Numbered from the stretch's first letter, positions 39,828 through 49,455 are shown. The stretch is DNA of 64,000 nt from Opitutaceae bacterium (GCA_005792355.1 SXSC01000256.1:1-64000), one strand, 5' to 3'. Translations and numbers: made by a program. Notes: generated by a model from the sequence alone, not told the origin.

Positions 39828-40892
39828 ATGAATCGACGCGCTTTCCTCCGCACGAGCAGCCTCGCCGCCCTCGCCACGGCCGCCGGCCCCCGACTCGCCG
39901 CGGCTCCCGCCGCGCCGCTCCGCGTGGTGCAGGTCGGGACTACGCATTCGCACGCGCCCGCCAAATGGACTACGATCAACCGCCTGACCGCTGACTTCGC
40001 GGTGGCCGGCATCTGGGAGCCCGATCCCGCGGAGCGCGCGAAGTCCAGGACCCGGCCCGAGTACGCGGGGGCGCGCTGGCTCGAGGAGCGCGAGCTTTTC
40101 TCGGATCGCACGATCCAGGCCGCCGTCGTCGAGACGGAGCTGCCCGACCTCCACGCCACCGGCCGCCGCTGCCTCGAGGCCGACTGGCACGTGCACCTCG
40201 ACAAGCCGCCGGGACGCGATCTCGCGGGCCTGACCGAGCTTCAGCGACTCGCCGTGCAGGGCAAACGCGTGTTTCAGCACGGCTACATGTACCGGTATCA
40301 CCCGGCCATTCGCTTTGCCGTCGAGCAGGCCCGCGCCGGGCTGCTCGGCAAGATCCTCGCGATCCACGGCGACATCGGCAGCGAAATGGCTGCCGATCGT
40401 CGTCCCTGGCTCGCCGAGGCCTACGGCAGCTCGATGATGCTCCTCGGCTGCCACCTTGTCGACGTGGCGGTGGCGATCCTGGGCGAGCCGCAGGCCGTGA
40501 AGGGCCATCGCCGCCGCTCGTTTCCCAAGCGCGACAACTACTACGACAACTCGACGGCGGTGCTCGAGTACCCGGAGGCGCTCGCGATCATCCGCAGCCT
40601 CAACTTCGAGGTGGGTGGCGGCCCCCGGCGGCAGTTCGCGGTGTTCGGCGAGACCGGCTCGATCGAGGTCCGGCCGCTCGAGCCGGGACAGGTGCGGCTG
40701 ACGCTCAAGCAGGCGGCCGGCGGGTTCGCCGCTGGCGCGCAGGAGGCCAAGCTGCCGGCCGTGGCGGGCCGTTACGACGAGCAGCTGCAGGATTTCGCCG
40801 CGATGGTCCGGGGTAGTCCTTCTTCCATTTCGTATTACACACCGGCGCACGACCTCGCCGTCCATCGCGCGGTCCTCGCCGCGACCGGCTGA
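39828..40892 (+). CDS. Gfo/Idh/MocA-family oxidoreductase 1
   Basis: A 354-aa protein with a twin-arginine signal (MNRRAFLRTSSLAALATAAG), so predicted Tat export. The Rossmann half begins PLRVVQVGTTHSHAPAKWT, without a clean GxGxxG. The usual EKP motif is HLDKPPGRDL (Asp for Glu, Lys kept). The C-terminal half includes FQHGYMYRYHPAIRFAVEQA and GSSMMLLGCHLVDVAVAILG. Likely an NAD(P)-dependent sugar oxidoreductase or hydrolase acting on periplasmic sugars. A GTG at 39804 overlapping the symporter stop is an alternative start. Confidence 0.85.
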   Translation: MNRRAFLRTSSLAALATAAGPRLAAAPAAPLRVVQVGTTHSHAPAKWTTINRLTADFAVAGIWEPDPAERAKSRTRPEYAGARWLEERELFSDRTIQAAVVETELPDLHATGRRCLEADWHVHLDKPPGRDLAGLTELQRLAVQGKRVFQHGYMYRYHPAIRFAVEQARAGLLGKILAIHGDIGSEMAADRRPWLAEAYGSSMMLLGCHLVDVAVAILGEPQAVKGHRRRSFPKRDNYYDNSTAVLEYPEALAIIRSLNFEVGGGPRRQFAVFGETGSIEVRPLEPGQVRLTLKQAAGGFAAGAQEAKLPAVAGRYDEQLQDFAAMVRGSPSSISYYTPAHDLAVHRAVLAATG

Positions 40893-40914
40893 ACTCAACT
40901 CTTTCCCTGATCCC

Positions 40915-42384
40915 ATGAAACTTCCCCGCATGCATCGCCGTTCATTCCTCAAGCGCGCGGGCGTCGCCTTCGGAGGCACGCTGGCCGCGGTCCTTGCGCC
41001 CTCCGTCTGGTCCGCCGTGCCGGGCGCCAATGGCGACATCCGCGTCGCTATCATCGGCCTCGGCAACAAGGGCAAGCAGCACATCGAGGTCTTCAGCCAG
41101 TTGCCGGGCGTCCGCCTCGTCGCCATCTGCGACGTCGATCCGAAACGCCTCGCGGAGCAGGTGGAGAAGCTGAAGGGCCGGAACCTCCAGCCGATCGCCG
41201 TGACCGACGCGCGCCGCATCCTCGAACGCGACGACATCGACGCGGTGGTGGTCTCCGCTCCCAATCACTGGCACGCGTTGTTTGGCATCTGGGCCTGCCA
41301 GGCCGGGAAGGACGTCTATGTCGAGAAGCCGATTTCCCACACGATCGCCGAGGGCGAGGCATTGCTGAAGGCGGCGAAGAAGCACCAGCGGATCATGCAG
41401 TCGGGCACGCAGTACCGGTCGGACGTTGGCCTCCGCGCGGCAGCCGCCTGGCTCGGCGAGGGCCCCATCGGCCGTCCGAAATGGGGGCACGTGGTGTGGT
41501 TCGAGCGCCGCGACACCATCGGGCGCGTGGCGCCCTACACGCCGCGGGGACTCGACTACGATCTGTACTGCGGACCGTCGGCGCTGGCGCCGCTGACCCG
41601 CACGAACCTCCACTACGACTGGCACTGGGTCTGGTCGACGGGCAACGGAGACCTCGCGAACAGCGGCATCCACGCGTTCGATGTCTGCCGGTGGTTCGCC
41701 GGCGAGCCGGGTTTTCCGCGGCGCACCCGCACGATCGGCGGACGCTTCGCCTGGGACGACGCCGGGCAGACGCCGAACACGTCGCTAACGCTCCTCGAGT
41801 TCCCGCGGGTCCCGATGATGATTGAGATCCGCAACCTGCCGCAGCAGGCGGGTCTCCGGGCCATGGATACGCACTTGGGCATCCGCGAGGGCATTGCGCT
41901 GCATTTCGAGGGCGGCCGGTTTGTCGGCCTGCGCGGCGGCGGCGTGATCTACGACAACGACGGCAAGCGCGTCCGTGATTTCGCGGGCGACGGCGGCGCC
42001 GGGCACGCGGCCAATTTCATCAAGGCCGTCCGCAGCCGGCGGGCCGAGGAACTCCAGGCCCCGCTCGCCGAGGGCCATGCGTCCAGCTCCGCCTGCGAAC
42101 TGGGCAACATCTCCTGGCGGCTCGGCCGCGCCGCCACCGTGGCCGAATGCCGCGAAGCAGTCGGAGCGCACCCGGGTGCGGCCGAGGCGCTCGCGGCCCT
42201 GGAGAAGAACGTGGTCGCCAACGACGTGTCGCTGGAGCGGCAGCCGTTCGCGCTCGGACCCTCGATCGAATACCGCGACAGCCGCATCCAGTCCGTGACC
42301 GGCGGGAAACGGGACGCGCTGGACCGGGCCCGCGCCTTGGCGCGCGGTGCGCCGCGCAAGCCTTATGAGATCCCGTATCTCTGA
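40915..42384 (+). CDS. Gfo/Idh/MocA-family oxidoreductase 2 (Tat-exported)
   Basis: A 489-aa protein starting MKLPRMHRRSFLKRAG, a strong Tat signal. The cofactor motif is VAIIGLGNKGKQHIEVF, the EKP motif VYVEKPISHTIAEGE, and the substrate region LHYDWHWVWSTGNGDLANSG with IHAFDVCRWF. This is the long, exported Gfo/Idh subgroup common in Planctomycetes, Verrucomicrobia and Bacteroidetes, some members of which are NAD-dependent glycosidases (GH109-like). It follows the first Gfo/Idh gene by 22 bp. Confidence 0.9.
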   Translation: MKLPRMHRRSFLKRAGVAFGGTLAAVLAPSVWSAVPGANGDIRVAIIGLGNKGKQHIEVFSQLPGVRLVAICDVDPKRLAEQVEKLKGRNLQPIAVTDARRILERDDIDAVVVSAPNHWHALFGIWACQAGKDVYVEKPISHTIAEGEALLKAAKKHQRIMQSGTQYRSDVGLRAAAAWLGEGPIGRPKWGHVVWFERRDTIGRVAPYTPRGLDYDLYCGPSALAPLTRTNLHYDWHWVWSTGNGDLANSGIHAFDVCRWFAGEPGFPRRTRTIGGRFAWDDAGQTPNTSLTLLEFPRVPMMIEIRNLPQQAGLRAMDTHLGIREGIALHFEGGRFVGLRGGGVIYDNDGKRVRDFAGDGGAGHAANFIKAVRSRRAEELQAPLAEGHASSSACELGNISWRLGRAATVAECREAVGAHPGAAEALAALEKNVVANDVSLERQPFALGPSIEYRDSRIQSVTGGKRDALDRARALARGAPRKPYEIPYL

Positions 42385-42405
42385 GCCCGTGGACACGACG
42401 TGGTG

Positions 42406-43215
42406 ATGGTTTCATCACAGTGCAGTGAAGCGCGGACGGCCGTGGGCCATCGCCTAAGGCTGCTTCCCACGGGCCGGCTCAAGGTGCCGGCGCCACTGGT
42501 GTATTGGATGCGCCGATTCGCGGACTGGGTCGATCTCGAGTTCCAGTTGGGGCTGATCCAGGGGGACGGCAAGACTGTCGTCGTCAACACCGGGTTTCCG
42601 CGCGACACCGACCAGCTGGCGGCCGGCTGGCGGGAGCGGCTCGGTCCGTCCGCCGTACTGGAGCGCCGCCCGGAATGGGAACCGGCGACGGCCCTGCCGG
42701 CCGCCGGGGTCGATCCGGCGACGGTCGATTTCGTGGTCATCACGCCACTCCAGATCTACGCCACCGGCAACCTGCGGCTTTTCCCGAAGGCTCGGATCTG
42801 CGTGTCGCGCCGCGGCTGGATCGAGGACGTGATGGCGCCGTCGACGCCACGGCACATGCCCCGCGCGCGCTGCATCTCCGACGACGATTTCCACTGGCTG
42901 CTCGGCGAGGGACGGGACCGGCTGCTCCTGCTCGATGACGTGCATGAACTGCTGCCCGGCCTCGTGTGCCGCTGGGCGGGAGTGCACCATCGATCGTCGC
43001 TGCTCGTGGAGGTGTCGACCGCGCGGGGGCTGGCGATCCTGTCGGATTGCGCGTTCCACTTCGCCAATGTCGAGGAGGATATCTCGCTCGGCATCGCCGA
43101 GAGCGTCCTGGAGGGCCGCGCCGTCTACGCCGACATTCGGCAAAGGGCCCGACACTTTCTTCCGCTCTGCGAGCCTCTGCTGCGGCAGCGTTACCCGGAC
43201 GGTGTCGTCGCATGA
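42406..43215 (+). CDS. MBL-fold protein lacking the HxHxDH metal motif
   Basis: A 269-aa metallo-beta-lactamase-fold protein resembling N-acyl-homoserine lactonase-like members: VVVNTGFPRDTDQLAAGWRE, VDFVVITPLQIYATGNLRLF, LLLLDDVHELLPGLVCRWAG, HHRSSLLVEVSTARGLAILS, SDCAFHFANVEE. Where active enzymes have THxHxDHxG, this one has TPLQIYATG, so His, His, Asp and His are all replaced; the later His and Asp survive. It may be a metal-free lactonase, a one-metal enzyme or a non-catalytic partner. Between oxidoreductases and an aldolase, a sugar-lactone role is plausible (inference). A GTG start 6 nt upstream is possible. Confidence 0.8.
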   Translation: MVSSQCSEARTAVGHRLRLLPTGRLKVPAPLVYWMRRFADWVDLEFQLGLIQGDGKTVVVNTGFPRDTDQLAAGWRERLGPSAVLERRPEWEPATALPAAGVDPATVDFVVITPLQIYATGNLRLFPKARICVSRRGWIEDVMAPSTPRHMPRARCISDDDFHWLLGEGRDRLLLLDDVHELLPGLVCRWAGVHHRSSLLVEVSTARGLAILSDCAFHFANVEEDISLGIAESVLEGRAVYADIRQRARHFLPLCEPLLRQRYPDGVVA

Positions 43216-44126
43216 ACCTGCCGTCCGGCATCATCCCGATTCTTCCGACGCCGTTCACCGCGGACGACCGGATCGACGTCGCCGCCTTGCGCGGCCTGGT
43301 CGACTTCGCGGTGGAGGCCGGCGCGGCCGGCGTGGGCACGCCGGCGTTCGGCAGCGAATTCTACAAGCTCGATGCCGCGGAGCGGACCGAGGTTATCGAA
43401 ACCGTCCTGTCCCAGGCGGCGAACCGGCTTCCCGTGATCGTGCAGTGCAACCACACCTCGCCGCGGGTGGCCGCCCGGCTGGCGGCGGACGCGGCGAAAC
43501 GGGGCGCGTCGGCGATCAACACCGCGCTGCCGCGTGCCTTCGCGGTCTCGACGCGGCAACTGGAGGATTTTGCCCGGGAGGTGTGCGACGCGGTCGCCCT
43601 GCCGGTCATTGTGCAGGACTGGAATCCGTCGGGTGAATCGGTGGACGCGGCCTTCGCCGTCCGGCTGCATCGGCGCTGCGGGAACTTCCGGGCCTTGAAG
43701 CTCGAGGAGCCAGGCATCGGGCCGGTGATCCGCGCGATCGGGGAGGAGACCGCGGGGCACGTCGGCGTCTACTCCGGCTGGGGTGGCCTGCATCTTCTGG
43801 AACTCCAACCGGCCGGCGCTCGCGGAGCGATGCCGGGACTGGCGGTGGCCGATGTGCTGGCGCGGGTCTGGAACCTCGGCGCGGCCAGGCGCGATCCGGA
43901 GGCTTTCGCGTTGTTTGCCTCCGTTTCTCCTTACCTGCAATTCAGCCTGCAGACCTTCGAGCAGTTCCACCACGCCGAGAAACGGCTCCTGGTCGTGCGC
44001 GGTCTCCTGAAATCGGCCGCAGTCCGTTCCGTGACCATCGAGCTTGGCGAGGATGCCGGGCGCTATCTGGACTGGCTTCTCGTGCACCTTCAGCCGATGT
44101 TCAACGTCCCGCGCGCCGCCATCTGA
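43212..44126 (+). CDS. DapA/NanA-superfamily aldolase or dehydratase
   Basis: A 304-aa (beta/alpha)8 class I aldolase family member. The N-terminus GIIPILPTPFTADDRIDVAA is typical; the Schiff-base Lys is in FRALKLEEPG; the phosphate/carboxylate loop region is GTPAFGSEFYKL. The YNxP motif of true dihydrodipicolinate synthase is VQDWNP, as in many sugar-acid members. With dapL present for lysine synthesis, this is more likely a 2-keto-3-deoxy-sugar-acid aldolase acting with the downstream rhamnonate-dehydratase-like enzyme (inference). Coupled by ATGA to the MBL-fold gene. Confidence 0.85.
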   Translation: MNLPSGIIPILPTPFTADDRIDVAALRGLVDFAVEAGAAGVGTPAFGSEFYKLDAAERTEVIETVLSQAANRLPVIVQCNHTSPRVAARLAADAAKRGASAINTALPRAFAVSTRQLEDFAREVCDAVALPVIVQDWNPSGESVDAAFAVRLHRRCGNFRALKLEEPGIGPVIRAIGEETAGHVGVYSGWGGLHLLELQPAGARGAMPGLAVADVLARVWNLGAARRDPEAFALFASVSPYLQFSLQTFEQFHHAEKRLLVVRGLLKSAAVRSVTIELGEDAGRYLDWLLVHLQPMFNVPRAAI

Positions 44127-44162
44127 CCACGGCTCATCTTTCCCAGAATAGTAACCCCCACC

Positions 44163-45686
44163 ATGATCAATAAAACTCTCCTTAGCCTGCTCCTCCCGGT
44201 TTTCGCCTGCGGCCTGCTGGCCGGGGCTCCGGACCGCAGCTCAACCAAAGGCGTCCGGACGCTCCGCTCCTTCGGCGCGGTCGGAGACGGACGGACCGAC
44301 GACCGTGCCGCGATCGCGGACGCGTTGAATCGCGCGCAGGGCGAGCCGGTCGACGGCGAAGGGCTTACCTACTCGGTACGCGGCAACATCGAGGTGAAGA
44401 CGAACGTGGACTTCCGCCACGCCACGTTGATCCAGACGATGGGGCCGCCCGACACGCGCCGGTTCCTCCAGGAAAGCGGGCAGCTGACGGTGGCGCCGGC
44501 GGACGCACTGCTAAAGGAAAACGTCAAGGGCCTGCCCGTCATGCGTGCCGACGGCCTCGGCACCTATTCCGGCACCAAGCCGCCGACCGCGGAGGAATTC
44601 AGCCAGCTGATGTCAGGGATCGCCCTGCGCACGCTCGACATCCGCGGCAGCGAAGGAAAGCCGGTTGCGGTGCGCCTGTCGAAGATCCGGATCGACCGCG
44701 GCCGGCACCCGAACTCGGGCGGACGCACCGATGGCGCCGGCATCCAGCTCAGCTACGCGAGCCCCGTGCAGGTGCGCGACACCGTTATCACCGGAGACGG
44801 CAAGGGCACCGGCCTGATGTTGTCGAACTGCGCGAAGGTCCGGATCGAGCGCATCCACATCCACGACATGACCTGGGCGCCGTACGACGGAGACGAGATC
44901 TTCTCGAAGATCTCGGCGAAGGAGGTCCGGGATGACTTTGGCTGGAATGTTTTCCCGATCTACGAAGTCCGCACCGCGATGAAGCGTTTCGTGCGGGTGC
45001 GCGTGCAGGAACAGCTGGTCGGCATCTTCGTCGGCCAGTGCAACGACGTGGAGATCGTCGATTCGCGAATCGAGCGGCTGCAGACGAAGATCGGCGACCG
45101 GCTGTATCCGCTGCAGTCGGACGCGATCACGATCGGCAACACCAAGGGCGTCGTCGTCCGCAACACCGACATGGCCAAGGCCTGGGAGGGCATCGATTTC
45201 ACCGGGAAGTCCGGCCAGGATTTCCTCTTCGAGAACTGCACTGTCACGGACACGATCGGCTGGGCCTTCAAGCTCGCGCACGACAAGAAGAACGGGAAAA
45301 TCATCGACTGCACCGCCATCCGCGGTGGCATTGCCGGCTTCCTCGTGGGCGCGCAGTCCGAGAACGTCGAGCTGATCCGCTGCCGGGCGATCGAGACCGC
45401 GGGCAACCGCTACTGGGATGCCTCCGACGGTCGGCGCCTGATGGCGATGTCCGGATTCCGCATTCAGGGGATCGAAGGCCTCGCGACACCGCGGAAGATC
45501 AAACTCGAGGATTGCCTGGCGATCAACCAGCTCCATGCCGGCGCGATCGACTACGGCATCCTGTGCGAAGCGGTCGGCCCCGAGCGCGAAATCACTTTGG
45601 GCAAGTTCACGACCTCCGGGGCGAAGATCCAGGACATAAAAGTCGGGCCCCGCGAGGATCAGGTCGCCAAGGCTGCGTCCCGCTGA
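44163..45686 (+). CDS. Secreted pectate-lyase-superfamily (GH28-like) beta-helix protein
   Basis: A 507-aa protein with a signal peptide (MINKTLLSLLLPVFACGLLA). The module TLRSFGAVGDGRTDDRAAIA (residues ~33-52) is the canonical N-terminal motif of pectate-lyase-3/polygalacturonase-type beta-helices. The rest is helix rungs (VQVRDTVITGDGKGTGLMLS, VVRNTDMAKAWEGIDFTGKS). It shares none of the family-specific blocks of the three other beta-helix proteins, so it is a separate family. Likely a glycosidase or lyase on the same polymer. Confidence 0.82.
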   Translation: MINKTLLSLLLPVFACGLLAGAPDRSSTKGVRTLRSFGAVGDGRTDDRAAIADALNRAQGEPVDGEGLTYSVRGNIEVKTNVDFRHATLIQTMGPPDTRRFLQESGQLTVAPADALLKENVKGLPVMRADGLGTYSGTKPPTAEEFSQLMSGIALRTLDIRGSEGKPVAVRLSKIRIDRGRHPNSGGRTDGAGIQLSYASPVQVRDTVITGDGKGTGLMLSNCAKVRIERIHIHDMTWAPYDGDEIFSKISAKEVRDDFGWNVFPIYEVRTAMKRFVRVRVQEQLVGIFVGQCNDVEIVDSRIERLQTKIGDRLYPLQSDAITIGNTKGVVVRNTDMAKAWEGIDFTGKSGQDFLFENCTVTDTIGWAFKLAHDKKNGKIIDCTAIRGGIAGFLVGAQSENVELIRCRAIETAGNRYWDASDGRRLMAMSGFRIQGIEGLATPRKIKLEDCLAINQLHAGAIDYGILCEAVGPEREITLGKFTTSGAKIQDIKVGPREDQVAKAASR

Positions 45687-45733
45687 ACGGCCATGGGCGC
45701 GCGGTGTACTGAAGCGACGCATCGGCGCCGGCC

Positions 45734-46786
45734 ATGAGGATCACAAGAATCGAGGGTTTCTACCGCGACAACGAGAACGCGAGGAAGGCCTGGCAGCGGA
45801 AGTTCTGGCAGTTCGGAGTCGAGGTCCACACCGACGCGGGCCTTACCGGGCTCGGAGTGGGCGGGGCCGGCATGGCGGGCCTCGAGGTGGTGCGCCACGC
45901 GCTGGCCCCGGCGCTGGTCGGACGGGATTCGTGCGAGGTGGAGGCGCGCTGGGACGAGATGTATCGCGCGACGCTGCCCTTCGGACGCCGCGGGGTCGCG
46001 CTGATGGCGATGAGCGCGATCGATCTCGCGCTGTGGGACCTGGTCGGAAAGGTGCGCGGCCAGCCGGTCTGGCGCTGTCTGAACGACCGCGCGCCGGCCC
46101 GTATCCGGAGTTATGCGACCACGCCGCACGTGGAGGCCTGCCGGGACCTCGGTTTCCAGGCGTTCAAGCTGCCCGTGAGCGAGGGGCCGGCGGACGGCGA
46201 GGCGGGACTGGAGCGGCTGGAGCGAAAGGTGGCCGCGGCCCGTGCGTCAGCCGGGGCGGATGTCCCGTTGATGATCGATTGCTGGATGGGATGGGACCTC
46301 GGCCATGCCAGCCGGGCGATCGAGCGGCTGGCGCCGTATCGTCTCGCATGGATCGAGGAACCCCTGCCGCCCGACGACCTGGCGGAATACCGCGAACTCG
46401 GTGCACGGGCGCGCGCCGCCGGCACGCGACTCGCGGCCGGTGAACACGAGTACGGCTGGGCCGGCTTCCGTGACTTGCTCGAATCCGACGCCGTGGCGGT
46501 CTTGCAGCCGGACGTCACGTGGTGCGGCGGACTCACGCCGGCGCTCAAGGTCTGGCGTGCCGCCGAGGCCGGAGGCAAGGTCATGGCGCCACACCGCGGG
46601 GGTGAGGTTTGGGGCCTGCACCTTAACTTCGCCTTCGGCGGACAATGGGCCGAATGCGTCTGCCTGGACGGCCACTCGGAGGACGACCCGCTGGTCGAGG
46701 GTGCGCCGGTCTGCTGCGACGGTTTCTTCGCGCCGCCCGAGGCGCCGGGCTTCGGCGTCCGCTGGCGCAAGGGCGTCTGGGGCTGA
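45734..46786 (+). CDS. Mandelate racemase/enolase-type sugar acid dehydratase (rhamnonate-dehydratase-like)
   Basis: A 350-aa enolase-superfamily protein. Metal ligands appear as Asp in PLMIDCWMGWDL, Glu in WIEEPLPPDDLAEY and Glu in LAAGEHEYGW; the general-base pair is Asp in VLQPDVTWCGGLTPALKV and His in MAPHRGGEVWG. The stretches GEHEYGWAGF, QPDVTWCGGLT and the start (RKFWQFGVEVHTDAGLTGLG) resemble L-rhamnonate dehydratase more than mandelate racemase. It would make 2-keto-3-deoxy-L-rhamnonate or a similar acid for the upstream aldolase. Close relatives act on other sugar acids, so the substrate is not certain. Confidence 0.85.
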   Translation: MRITRIEGFYRDNENARKAWQRKFWQFGVEVHTDAGLTGLGVGGAGMAGLEVVRHALAPALVGRDSCEVEARWDEMYRATLPFGRRGVALMAMSAIDLALWDLVGKVRGQPVWRCLNDRAPARIRSYATTPHVEACRDLGFQAFKLPVSEGPADGEAGLERLERKVAAARASAGADVPLMIDCWMGWDLGHASRAIERLAPYRLAWIEEPLPPDDLAEYRELGARARAAGTRLAAGEHEYGWAGFRDLLESDAVAVLQPDVTWCGGLTPALKVWRAAEAGGKVMAPHRGGEVWGLHLNFAFGGQWAECVCLDGHSEDDPLVEGAPVCCDGFFAPPEAPGFGVRWRKGVWG

Positions 46787-46887
46787 ACGGGCGTCCTTCT
46801 GGATTCGGCGAGGACACCGCGTGTCGTAGACGCTCGCACCGCGGCGGACCTTTTCGATCAACGGAGAGGCCGAGTGCACGGAAGGGA

Positions 46888-49359
46888 TCACGGGGCCGGC
46901 ATCCGGCGAACGAGCCACATCTCGCCGACCTGGCCGAAGCCGACCAGCTGGCCAGCGTCGGGATTGACCGTCCACTTCAGCCGCAGCCGGCCGTCGCGGG
47001 TGGCCGCTGGTGGGACCGGGAAGGTCTGCGGTTGCAGCGTCGGGGCCGATTCCTGACGGCCGAGCGCCAGGCCGGCGTGGACCACGAGTCCCTCGTCCGT
47101 CTCCAGCCGGATTTCCGACGGCAGAAAAGTTGGCACGTAGACGACCCGGACGTCGTAGGTCGCGGCGGGATCGAGGCCGTTGAACTCGAGCTCGACGGAC
47201 GACCCGTAGAAGGCGGAGAGATGGTCCCACCAGGCCGCGCGCCAGCCCTCGAACAATCGGCCGGTGCGGACGCTGAAGGTCGGCAGCGGGTGGGATCGAA
47301 ACTCGGGGTCACCGAGCGAGTCGCCGGCCGGCGCAGCCTCGTGGCCGAGGTCGCGGTAGTATCCGCCCGGGCCAGGATCGGTCCAGTGCACGATGCCGCG
47401 AAGGGCGGCGAGCCGCTCCTCCTCCGTGGCCAGCGTGCGGATCTCGGCGAAACGGGCCTGCAGCCAGCCGCGGTTGTTCAGCGGGAAGTCGATCGCATCG
47501 AGATTGGCCCCGCGCGGCAGGGCGGTCGCGCCATAGAGCGGGACGCTCAGCTGCATCTTGGCGCTCTGGAAGAGCGCTTCGGCGAGCTGGAAGATCCGGG
47601 TACGGAGTGCGTCGCGCGCGGCGTCGGCGGGCGGCGCGAAGAGTGCAGTCTCCGCCGCAGCCATCGCTGGAACCGCTCCGGTGACGGCAGCGGCGTCGAG
47701 AAGGGCGAGGGCGTGCCGCTCCTGCTCGGTCTCGGCGAGCAGGCGGCGGCGGACATGGGCGTCGTAACTGGCGCGGTAGAGCGCCTGCTGGAAACGCCAG
47801 TTGCGGCGCAGGGCCATCGGCGCTGCTGCCTCCATACGCTGGAACGCGGCGAGCGTGGCCTCGACGCCCTCGTTGACCGCGAGCGCGCCCTGCCAGTTGC
47901 GCTCGAGGGCGGCCAGCCCGGCGCCGAACTCCGGGGCGAGCGCCGGGGAAATGAAGTAGCGGCTGTAGTCGGCGAGGATTTCGGCGACCGGCGTCGCCGG
48001 GTCCCAGGCCAGCGCACTCCAGACCGCCTTGTTGACGTCGTCGTTGCAGCCTTCCGAGTAGGCGATGAAGCCGTCCGAAAGGGGCAGCTGGCGGCGGGCG
48101 ACGTTCGCCATGTTCTCGGGGCGCGGGTTGATCGCCTCGCGGCCGAGCGTGGACGCGAGCGCGCGGTCCCAGTCGGGCACCGGCAGCTGGCTGAGGAAGT
48201 TGTGGGTGATGTCCGGATACAGCCGCAGCGGGTAACGGCGCGGCACGGCCGCGCGCAGGTCGGGCAGCGACCGGCGCGTCCACGGGCCGTACACGACGCC
48301 CGTCATCCATGCGGGCTCCTGCCGGACGATCTGCAGCCATTCGTCGAGCCAGCGCGAGCTGAAGCCTTGCGGGCTGATCCACAGTCCGGCGGCCGGATGG
48401 TGCCGTCGCAGCAGCGCCGCCTGCTCCTCGAGGAGGCCCATCAGCACGCCGGGGGGAGTCCGCCCGGGATCGCCGCCGGGCACGAAGACCGCGTCGATCC
48501 GCGGCAGGGCACGGAACACTTCCTCCCACTCGGCGCGCGCCGTGGCGCGCGTCGCGGGATCGGTGTAGTCGGGGTCGATCGCCGGATACCAGATCCAGCA
48601 TTCGAGGCCGTAGTCGGCCGCGAGCTGCGACATCGCGCGCATCATGGCCAACGGAGGGAGCGGGAAGTGCGGGCTCGTCGCTGCGTCGTCGGAGCGCGGC
48701 GGGACCAGCTCGATCGCGTTCAGGCCGAACACGACGAGGTCGCGGATGTACTGCTCCCAGTCGGCGACGTCCCAACCGTCGTAGGAATTGGTCTTCGGCC
48801 GGTAGCCGAGCTGGTGGCCGCGCCACCGGGCGGCCGGCGTCGTGGCGACGGCGAAGTCCCGGGGCAGGACGGCCCGGCCGGGTGCGAGCGTCATCTTGCG
48901 CAGTACGTGGCCCGCACCGAAGAGAACGCCGCGCGCGTCGCGCCCGACGATGAGGAGCGCCGGGCGACCCCCGAGTTCGGTCGAGCGGATGGCGAAGGAC
49001 TCCGGCCGGTCGGGCGGCTCCGGCAGGGCGCGCCGCCAGGAGTCCGGCAGGCCCAAGGCGTCGCGCGAAGCGGCGGAAACGATCACGACAAGGGGCTTGG
49101 TTCCATCCCGCCATTCGCGGGAAACGGCGCTGCGCACGCCGGTGCGGCGGGAGGTTTCGTCGACCAGCAGCGCGAGCGCCTTTTCCTCGGGCCTGCTCCA
49201 GCCGGCCGGCGCGAAGATGTCGGCCCCTGCCCAAGAAATCTCCGACGGCAGGGCAGCGACGGCGGCATGGGAAAACAGGGCGATGGCGCCGAGTGCGACC
49301 GAGGCGAGCCGGAGGAATGTTCTCACGGGATCAGAGCGGAACCAGGCCGGACAGGTCAT
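46888..49359 (-). CDS. Secreted glycoside hydrolase, GH67/GH20-N-like
   Basis: An 823-aa protein with Sec signal (TFLRLASVALGAIALFSHAA). The N-terminal alpha/beta domain (about 55-155; AIRSTELGGRPALLIVGRDA, RGVLFGAGHVLRKM) is the GH67N/GH20b type that precedes catalytic barrels. A TIM-barrel-like part starts ARWRGHQLGYRPKTNSYDGW and contains FGLNAIELVPPRSDD, YGLECWIWYPAIDPDY and VFVPGGDPG. A helical region follows, then a C-terminal beta-sandwich (VELEFNGLDPAATYDVRVVY). The exact GH family is not assignable by eye; alpha-glucuronidase-like or hexosaminidase-like chemistry is possible. Convergent with the enolase gene. Confidence 0.75.
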   Translation of the reverse strand: MTCPAWFRSDPVRTFLRLASVALGAIALFSHAAVAALPSEISWAGADIFAPAGWSRPEEKALALLVDETSRRTGVRSAVSREWRDGTKPLVVIVSAASRDALGLPDSWRRALPEPPDRPESFAIRSTELGGRPALLIVGRDARGVLFGAGHVLRKMTLAPGRAVLPRDFAVATTPAARWRGHQLGYRPKTNSYDGWDVADWEQYIRDLVVFGLNAIELVPPRSDDAATSPHFPLPPLAMMRAMSQLAADYGLECWIWYPAIDPDYTDPATRATARAEWEEVFRALPRIDAVFVPGGDPGRTPPGVLMGLLEEQAALLRRHHPAAGLWISPQGFSSRWLDEWLQIVRQEPAWMTGVVYGPWTRRSLPDLRAAVPRRYPLRLYPDITHNFLSQLPVPDWDRALASTLGREAINPRPENMANVARRQLPLSDGFIAYSEGCNDDVNKAVWSALAWDPATPVAEILADYSRYFISPALAPEFGAGLAALERNWQGALAVNEGVEATLAAFQRMEAAAPMALRRNWRFQQALYRASYDAHVRRRLLAETEQERHALALLDAAAVTGAVPAMAAAETALFAPPADAARDALRTRIFQLAEALFQSAKMQLSVPLYGATALPRGANLDAIDFPLNNRGWLQARFAEIRTLATEEERLAALRGIVHWTDPGPGGYYRDLGHEAAPAGDSLGDPEFRSHPLPTFSVRTGRLFEGWRAAWWDHLSAFYGSSVELEFNGLDPAATYDVRVVYVPTFLPSEIRLETDEGLVVHAGLALGRQESAPTLQPQTFPVPPAATRDGRLRLKWTVNPDAGQLVGFGQVGEMWLVRRMPAP

Positions 49360-49433
49360 GGGGGCCGAGGGATTTTTACGCGCGCTGAGGCGAGCACAAC
49401 CTCCATCCGGCGGGTCTTGGGCGGACGATGGAG

Positions 49434-49455
49434 GCAGTCTGAGAATTTAGACTGC
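49434..49455. promoter_or_regulatory. Candidate operator GCAGTCT-N8-AGACTGC
   Basis: A perfect 7-bp inverted repeat with an AT-rich 8-nt spacer lies 75-96 bp upstream of the GH67-like gene start. It includes TTTAGACTGC, shared with two other intergenic sites (52117-52136, 53663-53682). Likely a repressor or activator site for the polysaccharide genes. Confidence 0.4.
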
